A stretch of DNA of 64,000 nucleotides from Gemmatimonadota bacterium (GTDB lineage Bacteria > Gemmatimonadota > Gemmatimonadetes > Longimicrobiales > Gaopeijiaceae): NCBI GenBank assembly GCA_022823145.1, contig JAJDXS010000058.1, forward strand, positions 34,908 to 98,907, given 5' to 3'. The notes beneath the pieces were generated by a model. The model was not told the origin of the DNA. It did no database searches and saw only the letters and a program-made list of their open reading frames with translations. The translations under genes were made by a program, and so were the position numbers. Shown here in pieces: positions 16,752 to 26,115 of the stretch (the stretch's first letter is position 1; every line of letters begins with the position of its first letter).

Positions 16752-18225
16752 CCAGGGCTACCGGCCAGCGTGGGTGTCGCGCGGCTCTTATCCTCTCCAA
16801 CGGTCCGGCCACGACTGTCACGAAGGCCCCGGGGTCCAGGTACGCCTGCGCGACTGTCTTGACGTCGTCGGGTGTGACGGACTGAACGGCTGCAGGCCAC
16901 GCCACCAACTCGGCGGTGCCGCCGCGGCGGACATGCTCCACCGCGAAGGTCACGCTTGCGGTCGTAGCGAGTTCGAGCGACCGCCGCCAGACCGCGTCGA
17001 CCAGCCAGCCCTGGGCGCGCGTGACCTCGGACTCGGTGACGGGCTCGTCGGGATCGTGCATGCGCGCGATTTCGTCCAGGCTGTAGCGGACGAGGGGCGC
17101 CACGGCCTCGGGACGGCCCCCCGTGCGCACGAGGAGGAGACCCGTGCCCGACCCCGTCTCGGGTATCTCGAAGTCGTCGCGGTTGGCCAGGCCACGCACT
17201 TCGCGCGCGGCGATGTTGAGGCGCTCGGCGAGAATAAAGCGGAGAACGGCCAACGGGGCCCGGTCCGATTCCGGCACGGCGCCCATGGGGCGGCCGATGG
17301 CGATCCAGCCCTCCAGGCTCGGGACGTCCACGGCGTGAAAGCGGGTCGAGGGCTCGCGGGGGGTGATCGCGGCGGGTTGCGGTGCGGGCTGGCCGCTGGG
17401 AGCCCAGCCGCGGGTTGCGGCTTCCAGGGTCGCCACCACCTCATCGTGGGGCGCCGGGCCGCCGACGCCGAACACGACGCGATCGGCTGCCAGGGCCCGG
17501 GAGGCCAGCGCTCGCGCCGCAGCTGGCGAGACCATCGTGCCCGGGTCGGGAGGCGCCAGCGGATACCCCTGAATCCGCCGCTCGAGCTCGACCTTGGGGC
17601 GGTAGCCGGCGCCGCCAATTCCGGCCATCGGCATGGTGTAGCCGGGGTCCGCGCGGTGTTCCCGGATCGCACCGGCGTCCAGGTCGGGGTTGCGGACGAG
17701 TGCGATGAGCAGTTCGAGACCCGCCTGCCAGTCCTCGGGCAACACGTGGAGGGAGATGTGGACGGCGTCGAGGGTTTCCACGGTGGTCAGCGACGTCCCC
17801 AGCTCGGCCAGGAGAAGCGACAGCGGGCGGGTGGCTCCGATCGGAGTTCGGGTCGTGAGGAGTCGCGTCAGGAGCGTGGACGCGCCAGCTTCGCCCTCGG
17901 CTTCGTACAGACGGCCCAGGGGGAGCGCGGCGGTGAGGCGCACAAGTGGGTCGGAATCGGCCCCCGGCACGATGTAGGCTCGGACGCCGCTCGATGTCTC
18001 GACTAGGGCTTCGGCCGGATCGGGCGGGGTGAACGCAGCGGGCCCGAGCGCGAGTTCGCCCGGGTGGGGCCAGTCGTGCTCCAGGATCGCCCGTGAGCGG
18101 CCGGGGAGGGTGTCGCCGCCGCTGTCACATCCGGCGAGTGCGGCAGCCGCGAGCACCGACGAGGCCGCCACGGCCCGCGCATTCGGCCTCCGCCACGCGC
18201 GCATCCCGCGCACCGCGCCCCTCAT
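16717..18225 (-). CDS. M16 family peptidase-like lipoprotein, inactive-type subunit
   Basis: About 502 residues from the ATG at 18225, which overlaps the stop of the upstream M16 gene (ATGA). The open frame extends much further upstream, but that part is a shadow of the upstream gene. A lipobox (VLAAAALAGCDS) closes the signal peptide. The fold is M16: GVRAYIVPGADSDPLVRLTA, PLGRLYEAEGEAGASTLLTR, then LPEDWQAGLELLIALVRNPD and LERRIQGYPLAPPDPGTMVS. The zinc motif HxxEH is replaced by STLLTRLL. The protein is therefore most likely the non-catalytic partner of the gene upstream, as in M16B heterodimers. R/Y substrate-binding residues near the C-terminus cannot be judged by eye. Confidence 0.85.
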   Translation of the reverse strand: MRGAVRGMRAWRRPNARAVAASSVLAAAALAGCDSGGDTLPGRSRAILEHDWPHPGELALGPAAFTPPDPAEALVETSSGVRAYIVPGADSDPLVRLTAALPLGRLYEAEGEAGASTLLTRLLTTRTPIGATRPLSLLLAELGTSLTTVETLDAVHISLHVLPEDWQAGLELLIALVRNPDLDAGAIREHRADPGYTMPMAGIGGAGYRPKVELERRIQGYPLAPPDPGTMVSPAAARALASRALAADRVVFGVGGPAPHDEVVATLEAATRGWAPSGQPAPQPAAITPREPSTRFHAVDVPSLEGWIAIGRPMGAVPESDRAPLAVLRFILAERLNIAAREVRGLANRDDFEIPETGSGTGLLLVRTGGRPEAVAPLVRYSLDEIARMHDPDEPVTESEVTRAQGWLVDAVWRRSLELATTASVTFAVEHVRRGGTAELVAWPAAVQSVTPDDVKTVAQAYLDPGAFVTVVAGPLERIRAARHPRWPVALDELEADLTGTR

Positions 18226-19886
18226 CGCCCGTCTCCCGGCAGGTCCGCCCACAAGAAGTCGAGCCAGCTGGGCCCGCTTCCCTCCGGGGGCTCGGCGCGC
18301 GCGGTGGCGATCACCCGGTTGGACGGCACGAAATACGTCGCCGCGACACGCTGCACGTCCGCCACCGTCGCCGCGTCCCTCGCCGCGATCAGGTCGGGCA
18401 GCACGCTCCAGTGGTTCATCGTGTGGTGGTGCCCGATCAGGAACGCGAGCTCCTGGGGATTGTCGAGGAACTCCGCCCACTCGACCCGCAGCCGCTTCCG
18501 CGCCCGCTCCAGCGCGCCCGCGTCGATCCGCCCCTCGCGGAGGTCGGCCACCACATCCAGCAGCGCGCGCTCGACGGCTGCGAGGTCCCCGTCCGACTGC
18601 GCCTGCGCCACCAGGTTGAACGCGCCGGGCGCACCGAAGCGGTAGGTGTGGATGACGCGGAAGTCGGCCGATACCGCGGCCGCGGTGCCGGCGGCCACCA
18701 GCGTCTGGCTCGCCATGCCGTGAGGACCGCCGGCGAGCGCCGCGATGAGGTCGAGCACCGGCCTGTCCGGATGCCCCATCCCCGGAATCCGATACCGCAC
18801 ATGCACCTGTGGCGACAGCGGTTCCGTCCAGTCGAGCCGAACCGATCCGCCCGGCACCTGCTCCGACTCGATGTCCAGATCGGCCGGGGGCTCCGGTCCC
18901 CTGGGCAGGGCCCCGAAGTAGCGCTCGGCTAGCGGGACGATTCCATCCAGCGTCGCGTCGCCCACCAGCACGAGCGTCGCGTTGTTGGGCACGAAGTAGT
19001 CGTCGTAGATCCGCCACATCGCGGCCCGCGTGAAGTTCGCAAAGTCGGGCAGGTGTCCGCCGTCCGGCGTATAGACCGGGTGCGACTGTGCCGTGACGCC
19101 GTCGATCGCCTCGTTGAAGCGCGTCTGCGGCCGGCTCAGTCCTCCCAGCACCTGCTCCAGCACCGTGAAGCGCTGCGCCTCCCAACCGCGCATGACCGCG
19201 TTGACCATCCGTTCCGCTTCGAACCGGAAGAAGAGTTCCATGCGCTCCGGCGGGAGCGCCATGTTCATCTCCATGTAGTCCTGCTCGGTACTGGCCGGCA
19301 CCGGATCGGTGTGGCGCACGTATCCGCCGTGCTGCATGTACCACTTGTAGGTGGTCCAGAAGTCCCGGTACTCGTTGTCCCGGTCCTCCAGTTCGTAGAG
19401 CCGCTCCCTCAGCGCGTCCATCTCGGGCGTGGTCGGCCAGCCCAGCTCGTCGAAGAAGACCGCCCGCTCCCGCAGCCGGTTGCGCTCCCGGTTCCGAACC
19501 GCGATCAGCTCCTGCTCGGTGTCGTGAATCTCCTGCAGAATGGGCAGCTCGGCGGCCAGATCGCGGGTGCCGAGCGTCGTCGTCCCCTGGTGGATGACGT
19601 GCTCAAGGAAGTGCACGATGCCGTGGAGCCCCTCGGGCTCCAGCATCGACCCGACGCGAACCCAAAGGTTGGCGGCCACCCGTGGCGCCCGGTGATCCTC
19701 GACGAGCAGGATCGTGAAGCCATTGTCGAGGACGTGTTCCTGGACCTCGAGTGGCGGGGAAGGGGATTGGGGGATGAGGGCGGCCCCCGGCGGGCCCCCG
19801 GGCGGCCCCGCCTCCGATTCAGGCGCCGTTTGCCACGCAAGCGCGGCGAATGTGCCCACGGAAGCGATGAGAAGGAGCGTCTTCAT
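18222..19886 (-). CDS. M16 family zinc peptidase, catalytic subunit, exported
   Basis: About 554 residues from ATG 19886, preceded by GGGGTGG; a longer frame to 20027 is unlikely to be translated. A signal peptide (MKTLLLIASVGTFAALAWQT) opens the protein. The inverted zinc motif HFLEH is at about residues 92-96 in GIVHFLEHVIHQGTTTLGT, after VLDNGFTILLVEDHRAPRVA. An unusual charged insertion of about 90 residues (AVRNRERNRLRERAVFFDEL) follows. The second domain has PNNATLVLVGDATLDGIVPL. It should degrade short peptides in the periplasm. The stop overlaps the next M16 gene, so the catalytic and inactive-type chains are made together. Confidence 0.9.
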   Translation of the reverse strand: MKTLLLIASVGTFAALAWQTAPESEAGPPGGPPGAALIPQSPSPPLEVQEHVLDNGFTILLVEDHRAPRVAANLWVRVGSMLEPEGLHGIVHFLEHVIHQGTTTLGTRDLAAELPILQEIHDTEQELIAVRNRERNRLRERAVFFDELGWPTTPEMDALRERLYELEDRDNEYRDFWTTYKWYMQHGGYVRHTDPVPASTEQDYMEMNMALPPERMELFFRFEAERMVNAVMRGWEAQRFTVLEQVLGGLSRPQTRFNEAIDGVTAQSHPVYTPDGGHLPDFANFTRAAMWRIYDDYFVPNNATLVLVGDATLDGIVPLAERYFGALPRGPEPPADLDIESEQVPGGSVRLDWTEPLSPQVHVRYRIPGMGHPDRPVLDLIAALAGGPHGMASQTLVAAGTAAAVSADFRVIHTYRFGAPGAFNLVAQAQSDGDLAAVERALLDVVADLREGRIDAGALERARKRLRVEWAEFLDNPQELAFLIGHHHTMNHWSVLPDLIAARDAATVADVQRVAATYFVPSNRVIATARAEPPEGSGPSWLDFLWADLPGDGR

Positions 19887-20220
19887 AACTGCCACCCCTC
19901 TGATGACGTGATGCCGATCGATGCTCCCTCCAGAATGCGGCACGGCTCTGCCTCCGGCCAGTCGGCCAGGCTGGGTCACGTGGGTCGAGTAATCTCCTAA
20001 TGTCTTAGTTGACGTCGTGCGCCGCACGCCCTAGCCTCAACGTCCTGGAGCCCTCCGCGTACGACCTGGCCCAGGCTCGGAAAAACGAGGACCAGATCAA
20101 GGTGGAGCGATGCTGGTCGCCTGGCGACCCGGCTGACCGGTGACCGCAGCATACCTTGGTTTGCAGGAATCGCCACCCACCCGATTCAGAAGTTCGGTCC
20201 AGAAACCAGGAAGACGTAAC
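19887..20220. other. Intergenic region between divergent M16 and propeller genes
   Basis: 334 bases without a convincing complete gene, holding the promoters of both flanking operons. Reading 20009-20143 on the plus strand gives a short protein-like piece (SLNVLEPSAYDLAQARKNED) ending in a stop. It faintly recalls the middle of nucleotidyltransferase-like proteins of the DUF6036 kind and may be a decayed fragment. An AT-richer segment at 19988-20012 is the most promoter-like part. No hairpin or repeat stands out. Confidence 0.4.
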
Positions 20221-21483
20221 GTGACAAGAGCCACCTACCCAATCTTGGCAACGCTGCTCGCAACCCCGGCCGTCGCGCAGGACCATCCGCTGACCCTGGA
20301 CATGACCGAGCTTTACCGCGTGGGTGGTTTGAACACCCAGGAGTGGGCCTTTTTCGGGCCTCGCCTGGAGATGGGCTTCGATGGAGCTGGCAACCTGCTG
20401 GTGCTGGATGTGGTGAACCAGCGCGTCCTTGTAATCGGACCCGACGGTCAACTTGTGCGTGTCGTCGGGCGCGAGGGCGAAGGGCCGGGCGAGTTCCAGA
20501 TGAGTTTGGTAATCGCGGTGTGGCGCGATGGCCGCTTTGCGGTGCCCGACATGGGCCATTCCGCAATCCAGGTGTTCAACCCCGACGGCGAACTTGAGCG
20601 TTTTGTCAGGCTGGCCGACGAGAACGTTCCGCTGGCCGCCACCGTCGGTTTCAGAGAAAGGATCCGGGCCGATCCACTGGGCGGCGGGATCATCGCCCAG
20701 GGGGTCGGCGGCGTGCTGGCCCAAATGGCGAACTTTGCCAATCGCCGCATGGGACAACCGGAAGACGAGAATCCGCCGGGGGTCGATGACCGCGCGCTTG
20801 AAATGTTGGACCTCTCCGGGGATGTCATGACATCGAGCCCGATCCTGCACGGATGGAGGGCACCTCGCCCCGACGTCAGCCTGTCATCGGCCGACGCTGC
20901 AGACTGGTCGAGGGTGGTCGCAACGACGGAAGACCGGCACTTCGAGCCGGGGTTTCACTGGGATGTGCTACCCGACGGCACCATCGCCTACTCCGACTCC
21001 TCCGCGTACGCCATCAAGCTTGCCCGTCCAGATGGATCAGTCATCAACGTTCTGACACGGCCGTCCTCGCCAGAGGCGGTGTCCGAACGGATCCAGCAAG
21101 AGATGGTCGCATCGCGACTTCAGCTCCTCGAGGCACGGTTGGCGCGAGGTTCGTTTTCGGCTGCGGCCCTTCCGCCGCAGGATCCCGAAGCGGGTCGCCG
21201 GAGGATTCGGGATCGCGGATTCTACCACGAAGTCCCCGTGGTACGAGGGGTCGCGATCACCTGGGAAGGCGGGCTGTGGATCCAGCGTCGTGGAGAGGAT
21301 CCTTGGGATGACAATGGACCGATCGATGTCTTCAGCGCGGATCGCGAGTACCTGGGCACGCTCCCCGTCGGCCAACCGGAGATGCCAGCTGCTTTTGGAC
21401 CCGATGGTCTCGTAGTCCATTTGGAACGGGATGCACTGGACGTGCCAACGCTCGTCGTGAGCCAGCTGGGGGAAGCCAGGTAG
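20221..21483 (+). CDS. Secreted 6-bladed beta-propeller protein
   Basis: About 420 residues from the GTG at 20221, chosen for the AGGAAG 9-14 bases upstream and because it starts a short signal peptide (TRATYPILATLLATPAVAQ). Blades follow: LEMGFDGAGNLLVLDVVNQR, VLVIGPDGQLVRVVGREGEG, then PGEFQMSLVIAVWRDGRFAV and QVFNPDGELERFVRLADENV. The VGREGEGPGEF motif links it to the propellers at 2590, 15501 and 60669. It is a single gene, divergent from the M16 operon, and ends about 70 bases before the second copy of the phased CACATTACAT repeat. The function is not known; periplasmic binding is the likely role. Confidence 0.78.
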   Translation: MTRATYPILATLLATPAVAQDHPLTLDMTELYRVGGLNTQEWAFFGPRLEMGFDGAGNLLVLDVVNQRVLVIGPDGQLVRVVGREGEGPGEFQMSLVIAVWRDGRFAVPDMGHSAIQVFNPDGELERFVRLADENVPLAATVGFRERIRADPLGGGIIAQGVGGVLAQMANFANRRMGQPEDENPPGVDDRALEMLDLSGDVMTSSPILHGWRAPRPDVSLSSADAADWSRVVATTEDRHFEPGFHWDVLPDGTIAYSDSSAYAIKLARPDGSVINVLTRPSSPEAVSERIQQEMVASRLQLLEARLARGSFSAAALPPQDPEAGRRRIRDRGFYHEVPVVRGVAITWEGGLWIQRRGEDPWDDNGPIDVFSADREYLGTLPVGQPEMPAAFGPDGLVVHLERDALDVPTLVVSQLGEAR

Positions 21484-21551
21484 GTGGACAATCGCCCGGA
21501 CGGTGGCGGATGGGGCTGAAGTGGGTTAACTTCTGGATCAGAATGTCAACT

Positions 21552-21583
21552 GCACATTACATAATGTAAACCGCACATTACAT
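21552..21583. repeat. Second two-copy CACATTACAT block with 21-bp phase
   Basis: GCACATTACAT occurs at 21552-21562 and 21573-21583, again exactly 21 bases apart, with AATGTAAAC before the second copy. Aligned with the block at 11904-11924, 18 of 21 positions agree. Here the block lies between the 3' ends of two convergent genes, not upstream of either, so a simple promoter-operator role does not fit both copies. Confidence 0.7.
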
Positions 21584-21619
21584 CATCTTGATCCGGATTG
21601 TCGTGCGCGATGCCCGGCT

Positions 21620-22627
21620 TCAGTCCGGTTGACCGGTGACCCACGCGGTCCAGGCCTCGACATCCGTTCCATGGTCCTCGCCGCTCACGGCTCTAAGGAA
21701 AGCCAGAGCCTGCGCCCGTGTGGGTTCATGTTCGGCCCGGGCATGCGCGAGGAGCAGGTCCGGGCTTTCGCGCACCAGTTGTCGTCCGAACTGCGGGTCA
21801 ATACCCGTAGCGACCAGCATTTGCAGAATACCGTCGAAATGGGATGGGTTCGTGCCGTCGAGGAGCGCCCACAAATGCACGCGGGCGCCAGTCCATTCGA
21901 CCGGGTCCTTCCTTCGCTTGGACATACCCACGAGCATGGCCCTGGCCACCGAGCTGACTGCACTACGGGGATCGATCGCCGCACTCGCCAAAGCGTGCCA
22001 GGACGTGTCGTCGGCCACGGAATTGCCGAGCACCAGGACCGCAACCACCCGGGCCGACCACGATGAATCACTGGCAAGCACTCCGTGGGCGAGTTGGCGA
22101 TCCTCTTCGCTGTCAGCGTTATCGACGAAGTCCCAGACCTGATCGAGGATTTCGGGATTGCCGCCCATCTCCCGCGCGCGTCGCCACGAACGATTGAAGA
22201 CTCTGTCAAGGAAGCCGCCGCGCCAGGGGAGCGCACCCTCGATCGCGCTCACCGTGAGCAGGTCGTCGCCGACGGCAGTTGCGACTTCCCGCCAGGCCTC
22301 CGGGAGGGCCACCGCTTCGTTTCCTACCGGGCGGTAGCGGACTCGTGCGCTGTCCTCCACCCCGACCACGATCGTGTACTGGTCGCCTGTTTCGTTGGTC
22401 AGCTTGGCGGCCGCATCGGCGAATCCCAGTACTTCCTTCATGGTGCGGGCACAGGCGTGGAACGGTTGGCCGGGAGCAGTCGCTTGAATGGCGTCGAACA
22501 GCTCCTGGGCACTCCAGTCCTGCAACCCGATGAATTCGACCGGGCCGTCGGGCCCGGCGATGACCTGACCGGTGCCTGGCGGGGCCGAGACCGCCAGCAG
22601 CACGACCACTCCAACGATCGCGCGCAT
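21620..22627 (-). CDS. Secreted hypothetical protein coupled to the tricorn-like protease gene
   Basis: About 335 residues from ATG 22627 (MRAIVGVVVLLAVSAPPGTG), one base after the stop of the upstream protease gene; the 43-codon upstream extension is a shadow. The signal peptide ends near GTGQ. The mature part has no motif that I recognise. An N-terminal globular part (GLQDWSAQELFDAIQATAPG) is followed by HEAT-like helices (VLVLGNSVADDTSWHALASA). Two Cys lie close to the N-terminus of the mature part (one in FHACARTMKE). Tight coupling suggests it works with the tricorn-type peptidase outside the cytoplasm. Confidence 0.6.
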   Translation of the reverse strand: MRAIVGVVVLLAVSAPPGTGQVIAGPDGPVEFIGLQDWSAQELFDAIQATAPGQPFHACARTMKEVLGFADAAAKLTNETGDQYTIVVGVEDSARVRYRPVGNEAVALPEAWREVATAVGDDLLTVSAIEGALPWRGGFLDRVFNRSWRRAREMGGNPEILDQVWDFVDNADSEEDRQLAHGVLASDSSWSARVVAVLVLGNSVADDTSWHALASAAIDPRSAVSSVARAMLVGMSKRRKDPVEWTGARVHLWALLDGTNPSHFDGILQMLVATGIDPQFGRQLVRESPDLLLAHARAEHEPTRAQALAFLRAVSGEDHGTDVEAWTAWVTGQPD

Positions 22628-22628
22628 C

Positions 22629-25600
22629 CTACAACCCCCCCGGCCTTCTCGCCCGCACCGGCGGATCCGGCTCCGCAAGGATCTCCACCGCCTCCGTCTC
22701 CAGCAGCCGCAGCGCCTCGGCCACCGCGGCCTCCAGCTGCGGATCCCGCCCCGCAATGACGTCGGCCGGGATCTGCCGCACCTCGATATCCGGCGCGACG
22801 CCCTCGTTCTCGACCTTCCATTCGCCGGCCAGGTCGAAGAACCCGCCGCGCGGCGCGGTCACCAGCCCGCCGTCGATGAGCGGGGGCACGTCCCAGATGC
22901 CCACCAGGCCGCCCCAGGTGCGCGTTCCCACCAGCGGCCCGACCCCGCGCAGGCGGAACATGTATGGAAGCAGGTCGCCGCCCGATCCCGCGGCGTCGTT
23001 GATGATCATGACCTTCGGGCCCCAGATCCCCGCGGCCGGAAGACGGAACGGCTCGCGGTCGCCCGCGGGGTTGTTGAAGTAGCCCATCAGCGGGCGGGCC
23101 ATCAGATCGACGATGTAGTCCGCCGCCGAACCGCCGCCGTTGTACCGCTCGTCCACGACCGCGCCCTGCCTGTCCTGCTGGGCGAAGTAGTAGCGGTTGA
23201 AGTAGGTGTAGCCGCCCTGGCCGGTGTTGGGGAGCCAGACGTAGGCAAGCCGGCCGCCCGACATCTCGTCGACCTTGCGGCGATTGTCCTCGACCCACTC
23301 GCGACTCCTCAGCGCCCCCTCGTTGCCCACCGGGACGACCTGCACGACCCTCGACCCCTCACCGTCCGCCGTCGCTCCCACACGCAGCGCCACCTGCCGC
23401 CCGACCGTGCCCTCGAACAAGCTGTACGGGTTGGTCGGCGCGCGCAGATCGACCCCGTCGACCGCGATGATGTAGTCGCCCTCTGCGACATCGATCCCGG
23501 GGGCGCTCAGCGGCGACTCGAGCCCCGGGTTCCAGTTTTCGCCGGTGTAGATGTGGGCGATCCGGTAGCGCCCCGCGTCCTCCTCCAGGTCGGCGCCCAG
23601 GAGCCCGACGGGCACCGCATCGACGTCGGGAGTGTCGCCGCCGAACACGTACGAATGCCCGATCGCGACCTCCCCGGCGAGCACGTCCAGGAGGTAGTTC
23701 ATGTCGGAGCGGTGCGCGACGTGCTCGATCCAGGGCTCGTACATGTCATGGACGGCCGGCCAGTCGGCGCCGTGGACGTTCTCGACGTAGAGGAAGTCGC
23801 GCTGGTAGCGCCACGCCTCGCGGAAGAGCTGCCGCCACTCCTCGCGCGGGTCCACGCGCATGCGCACCGCGGTGTCGAGGCGGCCGTCGCCGACGCTCGG
23901 GCTCCCGGAGGTGCCGACCACCCCCCACGACGGGCCGCTGCGGTAGAGCAGCTTCTGCCCGTCCGCCGAGACGCTGAACTGCTGCACCGGCGTCAGGAAC
24001 GGCGTCGCCTCGTCGTCGTCCAGCGAATAGCGGTAGAGCGTGCCTGCGCCGGGTCCCGTCAGGGCCGCGGTGGCCGACTCGCCGCCCGCGCCCGGTCCCG
24101 TGAAGAACACGACACCGGCGGGCCCCGCCGCGAGGCCCGAGTAGTTGCGCGCGGGGATCCCGGCCGCGAGGATGCGCTGCCCCATCCCCTCGAAGTCGAT
24201 GCGGATGTCGTCCCCGCCCGTGTCGGCAGCGTCGCCGCCGCCCATGTCTTCGCCCTCATCCCCCTCATCCTCGTCCGCCGTGTCGTCCGCCTCCTCTTCG
24301 TCGCTTACCGGCAGGAAGGGCGATGGCTCGTCGGCCTGGAGCACGGCCAGGTAGAGCGCGCGGCGAACCGGACGCTCGTAGGAGGTCATGTCGAGCCAGC
24401 CGCTGCTCAGCGCGTAGTCGGTGCTGGCGAGGAAGTAGAGGTATTTGCCGCCCGCGTCCCAGGCGGGGGCGAGCGCGTCGGATAGGCCGTCGGTGAGCTG
24501 GCGGGTGGTGCCGTCGGCGAGCGAGTGGACCATGACCACGTGGAACTGGCTGTCGAGGCGCTTGGCGTAGGCCAGCCAGCGGGAGTCGGGGGACCACACG
24601 GGGTCGATCGTGCGCAGCGGGTGCGCGTACCGGTCGGTGTCGACGAGGGTGACGTCGCCGCTCGCGACCTCGACGCGCCAGAGGTTGAGGTCGGTGTCGG
24701 TGAAGGCGAGGTGCTCGGAGTCGGGGGACCAGGTGGGGGTGAAGAAGAAGGTCGGGTTCGGGATGACGATTTCCCGGGGCTCGCCGAGGCCGTCCTGCGA
24801 GCCGATCATGAGCCGGTACTCGCCCGACGCGTCCGAGAACCAGGAAACGTGGCGGCCGTCGGGGGACCACGCGGGGCTGCGGTCGGCCACGCCCGAGGTG
24901 CGGGTCAGGTTGCGCCAGTCGCCGTCTTCCGTGGGCACGGTGAAGATGTCGCCGCGGGCCTCGAAGAGCGCGCGCACGCCGGTGGGGGAGAGCGACGCGT
25001 TCTGGAGCGCACCGCCGACATCCTCCCAGTGGGCGCGCAGCCAGGGGAAGTCGCCGCGCACGGTGATGTCGACCTGCTCGGCCGTGCCGCTGGCCGGGTC
25101 GAGGAGGTGGATGTAGCCGCCCTGCTCGTAGACGAGAGCGCCGCCGCCCGCGTCGAGGCCCTTGACGTCGAAATCGGCGTGGCGGGTGACCTGCCGGACG
25201 GTGCGCGTGCCGGTGTCGTAGGCCCAGATGTTGGTCGCCCAGTCGCGGTCGGAGAGGAAGAAGACCTCGTCGCCGAGCCAGACGGGATCGAGGTCGTTGC
25301 TATCCTCCCACGGAACCTCCTCGAGCGCCCAGTCGTCCGTGTCGACGATCCACACCGGGTTGACCTGGCCGCCGCGGTAGCCCCGCCACTCGGCGTCGTT
25401 GAGCTGCCGCTGCTGGTAGGCGAAGCGCGACCCGTCGGAGGAGAAGTCGCCGGTCTTCCCACGCGGAATCGGCATCTCCTCGGGCAGCCCGCCGTCGAGC
25501 CCGACCGCGAAGAACCGGGGGTACGCGATCGGCGCGCTGGTGCGCCCGGAGTTGAAGACGACGCGGGCACCGTCGTGGGTCCAGCCGACGACCTGATCGG

Positions 25601-25967
25601 CTCCGGGGTGCCAGGTAAGGCGTTTGGGGTTCCCTCCTTCGGAGGGCAGGACGTAGACATCGACATTCCCGTCGTACTGGGCGCTGAAGGCGATGTGCCG
25701 GCCGTCAGGGGAGAAGTGAGGGTCGGTCTCCTGGCCCTGGAAGGTGGTGAGGCGCCTGGCCTCGCCGCCGGCCCGGTCCACGATCCACAGGTCGTTGGCG
25801 TACGCGAACGCGATGTGCGTCGCGCTGACCGTGGGCTGGCGCAGGAGGCGGGTGGACTCCTGGGCGGTGGAGGAGGGTGCGGTGAGGGCGAGCGCTGCCG
25901 TTGCGAGCAGCGCGGAGACGAGGGTGGCGACGCGCCCGATCGGCGCGGAGACGTTTCGTGTGGTCAC
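22629..25967 (-). CDS. Tricorn-type S41 family peptidase, exported
   Basis: The product has 1112 residues and starts at a GTG with a signal peptide (LVSALLATAALALTAPSSTA). Two WD40/PD40 beta-propellers come first (PHFSPDGRHIAFSAQYDGNV, DRSPAWSPDGRHVSWFSDAS), as in tricorn protease. A very acidic linker follows around residues 550-590 (EEEADDTADEDEGDEGEDMG). Then come a helical region, a PDZ domain (GIDVAEGDYIIAVDGVDLRA) and the S41 core. The nucleophile Ser is near residue 995 in NDAAGSGGDLLPY, a His is in AIGHSYVFGG and a Glu is in WKVENEGVAPDIE. It should cut peptides processively in the periplasm, feeding the hydrolases encoded upstream. The family is common in Gemmatimonadota and Bacteroidota. 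Confidence 0.92.
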   Translation of the reverse strand: MTTRNVSAPIGRVATLVSALLATAALALTAPSSTAQESTRLLRQPTVSATHIAFAYANDLWIVDRAGGEARRLTTFQGQETDPHFSPDGRHIAFSAQYDGNVDVYVLPSEGGNPKRLTWHPGADQVVGWTHDGARVVFNSGRTSAPIAYPRFFAVGLDGGLPEEMPIPRGKTGDFSSDGSRFAYQQRQLNDAEWRGYRGGQVNPVWIVDTDDWALEEVPWEDSNDLDPVWLGDEVFFLSDRDWATNIWAYDTGTRTVRQVTRHADFDVKGLDAGGGALVYEQGGYIHLLDPASGTAEQVDITVRGDFPWLRAHWEDVGGALQNASLSPTGVRALFEARGDIFTVPTEDGDWRNLTRTSGVADRSPAWSPDGRHVSWFSDASGEYRLMIGSQDGLGEPREIVIPNPTFFFTPTWSPDSEHLAFTDTDLNLWRVEVASGDVTLVDTDRYAHPLRTIDPVWSPDSRWLAYAKRLDSQFHVVMVHSLADGTTRQLTDGLSDALAPAWDAGGKYLYFLASTDYALSSGWLDMTSYERPVRRALYLAVLQADEPSPFLPVSDEEEADDTADEDEGDEGEDMGGGDAADTGGDDIRIDFEGMGQRILAAGIPARNYSGLAAGPAGVVFFTGPGAGGESATAALTGPGAGTLYRYSLDDDEATPFLTPVQQFSVSADGQKLLYRSGPSWGVVGTSGSPSVGDGRLDTAVRMRVDPREEWRQLFREAWRYQRDFLYVENVHGADWPAVHDMYEPWIEHVAHRSDMNYLLDVLAGEVAIGHSYVFGGDTPDVDAVPVGLLGADLEEDAGRYRIAHIYTGENWNPGLESPLSAPGIDVAEGDYIIAVDGVDLRAPTNPYSLFEGTVGRQVALRVGATADGEGSRVVQVVPVGNEGALRSREWVEDNRRKVDEMSGGRLAYVWLPNTGQGGYTYFNRYYFAQQDRQGAVVDERYNGGGSAADYIVDLMARPLMGYFNNPAGDREPFRLPAAGIWGPKVMIINDAAGSGGDLLPYMFRLRGVGPLVGTRTWGGLVGIWDVPPLIDGGLVTAPRGGFFDLAGEWKVENEGVAPDIEVRQIPADVIAGRDPQLEAAVAEALRLLETEAVEILAEPDPPVRARRPGGL

Positions 25968-26115
25968 GGCTGGGACTCCCTTGAGCGCGACTGTTGTCGA
26001 GATGTCCTGCCTCGCGAGGTGGAGGCGGGCAGTTTACGATAGTCGCTTCCGGTGCTCAGCGCAGTGTGGCCTCACTCCTCCACGCGGGAATGTCCCTTCG
26101 GCCATTCGGTGCGGC

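Noticed and set aside
18226..19344. N-terminal extension of the second M16 gene
   Set aside because: It is a shadow of the upstream M16 gene. The ATGA overlap, lipobox and start of homology place the true start at 18225.
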